From contig CM037598.1 of assembly GCA_021018995.1 (NCBI GenBank), forward strand, positions 62,576,671 to 62,640,670: a stretch of 64,000 bases of DNA. The letters run 5' to 3'. Made by a program: the position numbers and the translations under genes. The notes below the pieces were generated by a model. That model was not told the origin of the DNA. It was given only the letters and a program-made list of their open reading frames with translations, and made no database searches. This DNA is from Chloranthus sessilifolius. Taxonomy: Eukaryota; Streptophyta; Magnoliopsida; Chloranthales; Chloranthaceae. Below, piece by piece: positions 56,040 to 64,000 of this stretch (its first letter is position 1; each line of letters starts with the position of its first letter).

Positions 56040-58376
56040 GCACCCCCTTCGACTTCTTCCGGTGCTGGGTCGCGCTTTGAAAAGTACGAGTGTCTCCCAC
56101 CCAAGTCCACGCCTGGGAAATGCGGCCGAGCAGAGAGCGCGACTCCTTTTCACGAGCACACCAGAGGCCATCAGGTAGGGAAACAAGCAGAATGTGAATA
56201 AGAAAATGATTAGGTTTGGTCAGTATTCACTCACCACCTCAGCCTCTCTAAGCCTGACGATGTTGCGGTAATATTCGGCTTGGTTCACAGCTGACTCATA
56301 ATTCTGCACAGCAAGAAAAAGAGGTGTTAGTCACACAGGTCATCAGCATAATTCAAGAAAAAAAGAGTGTAAAGCAATGAGGAAAAGATTACCCCAGGGA
56401 TCAGCTCGGGAGGTGGGATCCGAATAGCTTCAGCATATATGCATGCCTTCTCAGCCACATCGGCACACATATGGGACAGGAAAGCATCATCCAAGCACTT
56501 AAAGGTCCCTGGACCTCAGCTGGCGAACTGCTAGAAGCACCAACACCGGAAGGGTCAGAAGGTCTAGCACCTGTAGCCTCATCAGGAGCAGCTACCTCAT
56601 CCCCCTCATTTGAGTCGCCACCCTGCCCAAACTATAGGGAGAAACAATTTTTATTAAAATAGCATGGCAATGAAGGCAATCACAGGAAAGCTGCTAAATA
56701 AAAAGAGGAAAGAACATTACCTGAGACCGTGAACCGCCAAAAGATAAAAAGTTGGCACCAGGCACGAACCAGGGCAGCAGAAAATGATAGGGCAAAGACT
56801 CATACCACATCTGATATCCTCCAAAAAAAGAAGCTCATCAATGGGGACCCCATGATGGAGAAAGCGAGCGGTAAGCACGTCGATGGAACCTTCAGGAGCC
56901 AGCACATCAGCTCGAGGAGCTTGGGGCACAGCGAAAAGAAGACGATACTGATGAACCACCCTCTCTCCTAGGTAATAGGCCCTAGTCCAAGACCCATAGA
57001 AGAAAATGATGCATCTGTCTAACAAAAAATGGGAAGGACCCACTACAGCCAGGTTCTAGAAGGGAGATCTGACGTAGGGGTCAAGGATGACCTGCTAAAA
57101 AAAAAGAGAGGAGGGATATATACATTTGGTCAAAACCCACAGCACAAAAGAACTATCAAATTTATAAAGAGAGAAATTGTTATACCTGCTCAGGGATCAA
57201 CAAATCAAACTGGGAGCGCAACCCTAACTCCAGGTGCTTCATGCCTACGTCTCGACGGCAGTTCGTGTGCCAATTGCTCATAAGGGGGAATGTAGGAACT
57301 TCAGATAGAAGCAGAAGGCGACCAGGTTGGAAATGCAAATACCCCTAAACCTGAGAAAGCAAGTAGATAAAAATAGATATGCCATAAAAGGGAAAAGTTG
57401 GACAAACTGAAACCAGAGGATAAAATACCTCAAGTGCGGGCCAAAAGCCCACAACGGAGCTGGACTCCCCAAGTACAGCTCGCGCCAAGGTAGACATGAG
57501 CACCGCATAGCCACTACCACCCCAATCAAACTGATGCACGTTGTCCCAGTTCACCATAAAACTAAGAAGGGACAATGAAACCCGCCCTCCACTGGTATTT
57601 GAAAGAAGAGTCTTACCCAAAAGGAACAACAGAGAAATACAGGCCAGCATCAGTGCAAGCTCTGGCTCGAGATAAATGGCCGCATCGGCCTAACCCATAT
57701 CCATTAACTCATGAGGCTCAAACAGACTAACCAGCCATGATAACTTGACTTCAGAACCGTGAACATTCCCTGAGGTTGGGTAGGCCCTTATCAGCCGAGT
57801 CACCTCCTCCCTATCAGGTGTGCGGGTAGGTGTCACTAGCACCCCTCCAATGCGCACCCTAGTGATCATGGACCAGTCCACTGGTGTAAGGGTCATCTCA
57901 GCCACGGCCATATGAAACGTCATGGTCTCGGGTGAAAGCGCTCTATCAGGGCCTTCACGTAGGCCGTGTCGGCCCTCACAGCGGGGCACAAAATAAAATC
58001 CCCAAAATCAGCTTGAGCAAGCAGGTCCTTTACCACTGGGGGAAGAAAGAGCACGAGGCACTAGAAATCAAACCAGCCACCCCGGAACATGATATGAGAT
58101 AAAGGCTACAAACAAAAGGAATCTATCAAATAGGAGCAAAGTGGTATAACAAAAGCATCAAAGGAAAAGAAAAAGGGCTCATCTATTTACCTGGCCAGCA
58201 ATCCTGAAGTTGGAGATATGGGTGCGCTTACAATGGAGGAGGCCGGTACGGGCGGCTTCACCTTGCATTTCATACTAGGGTTGAGAGGAGCGCTGAGAAA
58301 CGATAAATTGCTCCCCATGAGGACCATAGGCCATCTCTGGCCCCTGCTGTTGATCTTGCCCTTCGTATCCAGACAT
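56040..58376 (-). pseudogene. Antisense PMD gene of element C2, intron-containing, broken
   Basis: Exon 1 from ATG 58376 (MSGYEGQDQQQGPEMAYG) to donor at 58190. The PMD core exon (58035-57429) contains ALIERF, a frameshift, TMTFHMAVAEMTLTPVDWSM (the PMD signature TFHLxxGEMTxTLxDV) and FDWGGSGYAVLMSTLARAVL. Then an intron (57428-57351), an exon with GYLHFQPGRLLLLSEVP (57350-57186) and an intron (57185-57092). The next exon starts VILDPY (57091-56806). Acidic and coiled-coil exons follow to about 56040. The introns before the (W/stop)GYLHF and VILDP exons fall at the same places as those before WAYDHF and VIWRP in elements A and D. Stops interrupt several exons. Confidence 0.7.
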
Positions 58377-58828
58377 CCTGAAAATGTGGAACACATCGGT
58401 ATAAGAAAAGGTTGCTAAAAAAAAAAAAAAGAAAAAGGGGGGGGGGGAAAAAAAGGGGGGAGAGAAATGCACTAATCCATCATGAAAGAAACATAAAAAA
58501 ATGAAAAAAGGGGGAACATAGACATAAGGAATCACATATATTGGAAAGAAAATCAAAAGCATTAATCATTCACCACAAAGAGGAAGAGCATCAAGCATTT
58601 CAAATAAAAATCATTATCAAAATTTAAAGGAAGGTGAAAGAAGGGTCGTGATTACCTTCAATAGGAGAGGAAATAGATCTAAAGATCGGCGGAGAGTGAA
58701 CGCTCTTGATCGGCACGAGCGACTCCTAGTGGTAGAACTCAAGCAAGGAGGGAAGAAAATAGAATTTGAAAGGAGGGCCCCTTTTGTGCTCGGGCTCGAT
58801 CAGTTTTTAAACTGTCAGATTTTGGTCA

Positions 58829-58896
58829 GGCGTATATAATATATACGCCCGGCTATTTTCGTTGCGGATTTACCAGGAATATATATTATATACGCC
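58829..58896 (-). promoter_or_regulatory. Two class II 21-bp palindromes upstream of the PMD gene
   Basis: 58829-58849 is perfect and identical to 55610-55630. 58876-58896 has two changes in the left arm. Start-to-start spacing is 47 bp, as at the other antisense gene. A TATA-like TTTAAAAAC on the minus strand lies just downstream (about 58805-58813). Confidence 0.8.
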
Positions 58897-58899
58897 CAA

Positions 58900-61255
58900 C
58901 CAATTTTTGGCTTTGGTGACTCGACAGGCCCTTTGTATGCCCCAGATCAAGGCTCGACCCCTCTTAGAAGCCCACGCATCACCGGGCGATGGTACACGCA
59001 TCCCCAAATGGCCCTTCGAGCTCCCTTTGATCGGCCAAAAGGGACCGTGCTACAATAAACGGATCTAGATCTGTAAGCGCCTGCCGAGTGCTCCCATAAA
59101 ATCATAAAATCAAAAAAAAATTCTATAAAACAAACAAAAAAAAAAGAGATTCGCATGAAATAACAACCAAAAAAAAAAAAAAAAGAGAGAGAAAAAGGAA
59201 AAATGCTAAAGTACAATACTAGTTCTCAAAAGAGCTTCGCAACGCCTGTTTGCCCCACTCTAAGAGCCGTGTTAAATCAATTCGGAATGATCGAATTCAC
59301 CTAAAAATTCTCAAACCCTGTTCTACACAGGGACACCTCATGCCTGATCCGGCAGGCAAAATACTGGTCATGTTTATCCCCGGTCATTAGGAACCCGCTT
59401 CCGAACCCACTTTCCTAAAGAAGATAGCTGGGTCTAATTTGTTTAAAGACCAAGACCATGCATCCCTAGGAGTCAGGACCTGATTCGGCAAGCGGATAAT
59501 TTTACCCATCCCCGGTCACTGTTCCCTAAACATTCCCCAGGAGTCAGGGCCTAATCCGGCAGGCAAATAAGCTCATCCATCACCGGTCGCTCTTGGGAAC
59601 ATACACCTAGCCCAAAATCTTCTCCAACAGGAGGCGAGACTTGATCCGGCAGGCAAACCAAGGACCTACCACCAGAATACGCACGTCCTTAAGGTGTATC
59701 AACATGGCAAGTTGATCTGCCTAAGGATACATGCAAAAATAAAAACAGTATGAGCATGCTAAAAGTCTCGAACTGACATGTGCAAAAAAAAAAAAGAGAA
59801 AAAAAAGAAAGAAGAAAAAAAAAAAAGAGAAAAAAAAAGAGAAAAAAAAAGAAAAAAAAAAAGAAGAGAAAAAAAAGGAGAAAAAAAAAGAAGAAAAAAA
59901 AAGAAGAAAAAAAAGAAGTGAAAAGAAAAAAGAGATGAAAAAAAAAGAAGGTTTGGGATAACAACCTTTTGTTATGTAGTTAAAATCCTGTGTAGGTTGA
60001 CCCCACCTTCAAAGCATTGGTCCACCTTCTGATCTATGTTGACCAAGAGTGCACCCGACTTCAGACCATTCGAAAAGTCTATCGTCAGTTGAAACTGATC
60101 GATCAAAAGTGAAATTACAACCAACCAAACTATGTGCAAACATACAAACAGAAGGGTTCATTCCCTTTTATTTCCTTTTACATAGGCTTAAAATATGTAT
60201 AGGCACGGTGTCCCTGTTGAATGTATGCACTTGCGTTTCGGTATCCGCAGGATGGTCGTTTTTCCTCGTAAATTGTACCTTAGGTATTTAGGGTCGAGGC
60301 TTCTATTCGCGCCTATTTGCTACTTATCGCCCCTGATGGGTGTCAGTCTGTGCATAGTTAGTAAGATGTGATTTCATTAGGGATGGAGGCTAGAATTGGC
60401 CATCTCTTTCGATGGATGTTTGGTCCTAGCCTAATCTTTTTAGCATTGTCTCCAGTTAAGGCACTCGGGTTCGTGTGAATCAGGAGCACCTCACCACCGG
60501 AACGTGCACATCCCCAAGGTGTACCTATCCCCGGTAGAGTGCACGCACTCTTAAAGCATATCAACTAGCATTTGATCCACTTAAAGAGTTGTGCAAGAAT
60601 AAAATTACCAGAGGTCCTTGAGCTTTGATTAGAGGCCTCGAAATAAAAGAAAATTCAAAAATAAAAATAAAATAATAAAATAATAAAATAATAACACTCT
60701 AAAAATGGGCATGCATTCCCAAGAAGTGTTGCGACATCAATATTTGCTTCACTCGGGTAAATCATGCTAAAGCAACCTTGAGGTTGATGGGTTCGCCCAA
60801 AGACTCCGAGCCTTACCTAAGTAAGGGCACCCGCGGCCAATCCAATGGAGCTATCGATACCCCATAGGATTGGACACAATTTATAGGCCTTCGCTTTGTG
60901 TACTTCGCGTCGAGTCTGAAGCATAGATCGATCACCCCATTTCATGGAGCTGTCTAGTTCAGATTAATACTCAACATCACAAATCTATAATTTCCCTCAG
61001 GAAGTGGACGATATCCTGGCTAACAAGCATACACTTTTTGTGATTATCGTAGTTATGCCCTGTAATGTCACAATGCACTTAGGGACTGTTAGCATTGAGG
61101 TACAGACGATATCCTGAAATGAGAGGGCTTACGTACACTCACCATCACCATGGATGTTTGAGAATTAAGTTGAATCAGGCAGACCCATCAAACGATCCTT
61201 GGACCTCTTCGGATGTCTCTTATCTTTGGCATCCAATCATTAGTGATCGAATACC
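58900..61255. other. 3' untranslated region of element C2
   Basis: No supported gene. Four ~65-bp repeats carrying GATCCGGCAGGCAAA and CCGGTCACT lie at 59335-59665. A long A/AG tract is at 59785-59955. Two related segments contain AAGGTGTA(T/C)C(A/T) near 59690 and 60517. The stretch before the polypurine tract is ordinary mixed sequence. Confidence 0.65.
59335..59665 (+). repeat. Four ~65-bp direct repeats (CCGGCAGGCAAA units)
   Basis: AGGAGTCAGGGCCT, then GATCCGGCAGGCAAA, then CATCCCCGGTCACT recurs near 59335, 59470, 59538 and 59630, with decay. No coding capacity. Confidence 0.75.
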
Positions 61256-61268
61256 AAAGAGGGGCATC

Positions 61269-62885
61269 CGTAGACATCCAAATTTGGCCCAAGGCCCGAT
61301 CAGTGTGTACTCCAAGAGAGATGTACCCCTGTGCTTCTGATGGCACCCTTGAACCCTTAGGAATCACCCTGAACCCTTAGGAACCTATCCAAACCTTTAG
61401 GAATCACCCTAAACCCTTTAGAACCATTCCCCCAACCCTTAGAGATCACCCCTAAACCCTAGGATCCCTTCCCAGACCCAACTTGAACCCTTATGAGCAA
61501 TTGATGGGAAGAGAGCTATAAAATTTTACTCAAATCACTAATGAGGATGAGCCACACACCATTGGAATGGGGACTTCTCCAGCTTTCCAGCAAGCCAAAG
61601 ATCACCCAGTTTGGATTTATGGTTCAAAAGGTATGGCCAATTGAAGTTTTACATAAAATCATGACTTTTGCTCAGGCGTATGTATTACATACGCCCAGCA
61701 AATTTGGCCCCAATTTGGTCAGGCTTATTTATTATATACACCTAGCATTTGTGGGCCAAATTTGGCTGGGCATACATAATACATACGCCTAGCATAGGTA
61801 GGGCCCTCCGCGGGCACCCTCCTCAGATCTCCTCTGGTTTTCATGAAAATCACTGTACATAAACTGGGCGTATGTAACATATACGCCCAGCTTAGCTACA
61901 GTAACTGTCATCAGATGCTCAAAATTCCTTCATTGAGTTTGACCTTTTGACCATCTCCTTGGTTGAGGTGGGTGTCTTAAGGTTGGTTGCACCCCCTTTG
62001 AGCTTATATGCAACCCTTAAGTCACCATCTGTCATTGAAACCGGTTCTCCAAACCCCTAGGACTCTAAAAACCTAGAAAACCTTAGATGGGGGATTACCT
62101 AATTGCTAAACCAATTAGCTCTTAAGTAACCCTCTAACCCATCTTTTCTCTATAAATAAAGAGGGACCCCTCTTCCCAAAGGGTTGAAAAATATTAGGGT
62201 TAAAAGTTTGAGCTTAAGAGAGAGAGCCCTAGTGAGAGAAAGTTCCCTTTTATTTTTCATTCTTCAACCAGAATTCTAGCATGCTTAGTTCACTCCTTTC
62301 AATCCATTTTAACCATTAGATCACCCCTTTTTAGTCAAGCTTAGTCTCTAGCTTCATCCTACACTTCCCATCTACCGAATCCTAGCATTAGAATCCATTC
62401 CCCTACCATTTAAGCCATTTAAAGCCATCAGAAGTACACCGAAGCGAAGGTCTTCCACGGTGCAACAAGGGCCTGTGAGCTCCGGCTCACCCCTCTCTTC
62501 TTCTACCATCTTGGTGTTTCCTCCGCCCAAGGATTCAAGTTGTTACGCTGTCGAAATTTTATTTTGGCTCAAAGCTTATAGGACCATATTACCTTCGGGC
62601 AAGCGGAAGCTCTGCCCATTTATTTTTTCATTTTGGCCATAGATAGAGACCGCTACATGTGGATTGATCGGGTGCCTAAACCCTTCCCGATCGATAACCG
62701 AAGCCCCTGCCCTAGAATCTTTGGCAAAAATCGGTAAATCAGAGTCATATTTAGCACTTCAGTGCTTAAAATATTGATTTAAAGGTTTCTTGGGTCACTA
62801 AAAGCTCTGAGTGGTGGCTCTACATTTATTCCATCGAGAGCTTTATTGTCGCGGGAGCAATGGGTCTGAGAATCCATGGTCGACA
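61269..62885 (+). repeat. 3' LTR of element C2
   Basis: Starts CGTAGACATC (TG decayed to CG) after the polypurine tract AAAGAGGGGCATC (61256-61268). Ends near CATGGTCGACA. U3 holds four class II palindromes (61675-61695, 61722-61742, 61769-61789, 61867-61887; the first three are 47 bp apart). TATA box at 62151. It aligns with the C1 LTR (22705-24262) along its length, with insertions and many substitutions. Confidence 0.85.
61675..61887 (+). promoter_or_regulatory. U3 array of class II palindromes (C2 LTR)
   Basis: 61675 is a perfect palindrome with arm GGCGTATGTA. The other three have two to five arm mismatches. Three of the four start exactly 47 bp apart, the same step seen at both antisense promoters. 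The array ends about 265 bp upstream of the LTR TATA. Confidence 0.85.
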
Positions 62886-64000
62886 GACGTAGCCCCCTGC
62901 ACTGCCATCACTTCTGACATATAGACCGAGTCTCATACTTTCTTGCATGCCTTACTAGAGTTATAGTGGGCGCGGTTGATGTCTTTCGGTTTTGAGCCAA
63001 TCCTGGAGCTGGATCCCTTTTAGGTCGATCGTGGGTTGATCACAGTGATTATGGAGAGGTGGAGGAAGAGGCATTAGGTGCTTCTCTTTCCAATAGGTAT
63101 GATGTTGCCGACTCCAGAGGACTAGGTCCGCATTACCGATTTTTGTTTTGAGGGTGAGCCGATCGCGGGGCGAAAGGCAGGGGCATACTTGGAGGTGTGT
63201 GAGGAGATTTTGGGTGTACCGTATAGGTCGAGTGGATCGGGGTCAAGTGTAGTCTGAGTCACTTGGTTCTTTGATGCATTTGCGAGTGGCTTCATCCCTC
63301 CGTGGCATCATTCGAGGGTGAGGGTGTCTTACGAGGCAGTTGGGTGGTAGTGGCAGGTCAGGAGCATTCTTGATGCACTTCCTCTGTGTAGTACTCTTTT
63401 CTTCTTCGACTCGGGATGCATCACAGAGTTATTTTTTATGGTTCTTTGGGGCTTGGATCGAGTCCCTACCTACACGTGGGGTGGGGCCGCATTGGCGCAT
63501 CTCTATGAGCAGCTTTACCGTTGGAGACAGGGCGTTGCGACGATCGAAGGCTTCCTTCCCTTCCTCTAGGTGAGGTTTAGTCAATTAATGTCATAGTGTC
63601 TTTGTTTTTCTTAGTATTTTGATAGTAACATCTACTTAGCATTTCTTTTGTTTTTATTTTTATTTTCTAGTTTTGGGCATATGATCACTTCACTTTTCTT
63701 CGTTCAGGGGTTCCGTTGGAGGTGAGGTTCACGTTTCTACAGATGCACATGTGGAGGGAGGCGTTGAGGGGTCATCGTATCTTCAGATCGCGCAGTCGTT
63801 TCGAGGACATGTATGCAGGGCAGGTATAGATCATCGGGTGTATCTTTTTTTTCATTTCATTTTGGTCTTTTAGGATTTGAGGCTTCATTGAGGGGTCGGC
63901 TGGCTTGTTTGGTTGTAGGTGATTTGGAGGCCCTACGAGGATGAGGAGGATGTCGGAGTGTTAGTGATTTAGTTTGGCCGGCCCTTCTTTGATGTGGACA
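62886..64000 (+). pseudogene. Element D: PMD gene copy, truncated on both sides
   Basis: It starts within the PMD core directly after the C2 LTR. Near 62930 it reads DRVSYFLACLTRV (as in element B), then IMERWRKRH, IGMMLPTPED, TWFFDAFASGFIPP and TWGGAALAHLYEQL. The introns 63570-63670 (GTGAGG...CTAG) and 63824-63918 (GTATAG...GTAG) are both clean GT-AG. The exons after them read FWAYDHFTFLRSGVPL and VIWRPYEDEEDVG. It is the closest relative of the gene in element A (913-5016). By analogy, its host element would carry pol on the minus strand beyond 64000. Confidence 0.75.

Larger units (their letters stand above)
45566..62885 (+). mobile_element. Element C2: Tat/Ogre-type retrotransposon with two antisense genes, 5' end missing
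   Basis: Order on the plus strand: gag with zinc-finger-like box, protease, G-patch-like peptide, RT, RNase H, second RNase H and integrase (ends 52139). On the minus strand: a DUF7745-like gene (53976-55388) and a PMD gene (56040-58376). Then repeats, polypurine tract and 3' LTR. All class II palindromes of the window (eight copies) lie in this element, which argues that its 3' part is one unit. The 5' LTR and gag start are not adjacent. Confidence 0.85.

Noticed and set aside
59689..59964. Phe/Leu-rich 91-codon ORF on the minus strand
   Set aside because: It is a translation of a long A/AG tract (59785-59955); a pure low-complexity artefact.

Overview
This window looks like a piece of a repeat-rich flowering-plant nuclear genome. 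I see no intact host gene, no tRNA or rRNA gene and no CRISPR array. Essentially all of it is a nest of decayed Ty3/gypsy LTR retrotransposons, inserted into and truncating one another. Diagnostic plant features are Tat/Ogre-type and Athila-type polyproteins, two different plant primer-binding sites, LTRs of 1.5-2.7 kb, and degenerate copies of intron-containing plant mobile domain (PMD) genes. I cannot name the species.

Layout, left to right. (1) Element A, 1-13925, is a Tat-lineage element on the minus strand. Its pol remnant lies at 6497-10066, and a PMD gene on the opposite strand lies downstream of pol at 913-5016. Its gag-side region is split by a solo LTR of an Athila-like family (11170-13361) with perfect 5-bp target duplications. 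(2) An Athila element on the minus strand runs from 13926 to 22704: a 2.7-kb 3' LTR, a non-coding 3' region with a small ORF, then integrase to reverse transcriptase. It is cut off at 22704. (3) Element C1, 22705-27364, plus strand: 5' LTR, primer-binding site, long leader and a proline-rich gag start. (4) An internally deleted Athila remnant, 27365-29505. (5) Element B, 29506 to about 41590, plus strand, same family as A: the end of integrase, an antisense gene (31564-33294), a second antisense promoter (about 36380) and a 3' LTR from 38988. (6) A chromovirus-like fragment on the minus strand, about 41590-45565. (7) Element C2, 45566-62885, plus strand: gag, protease, a G-patch-like peptide, RT, RNase H, a second RNase H and integrase. 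Two antisense genes follow (DUF7745-like 53976-55388; PMD 56040-58376), then a 3' LTR at 61269-62885. (8) Element D, from 62886, plus strand: another PMD gene copy, running out of the window.

How the parts fit. In the Tat-type elements A, B and C2 the sense unit (LTR promoter, gag-pol) converges on one or two antisense genes lying between pol and the 3' LTR. Those genes carry GT-AG introns at shared positions. That is possible in a retroelement because antisense introns are not removed from the sense genomic RNA. The least expected signal is regulatory. Each LTR family carries its own array of a short, mostly palindromic motif in U3, upstream of the TATA box. In C2, B and the Athila element the same family-specific motif recurs upstream of the internal second promoter(s). 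Two versions (C1 and C2) are both exactly 21 bp with the same architecture but different arm sequences, as expected if the sites track a diverging DNA-binding protein. All coding regions are broken by stops and frameshifts, so this is a fossil record and not a set of working genes.
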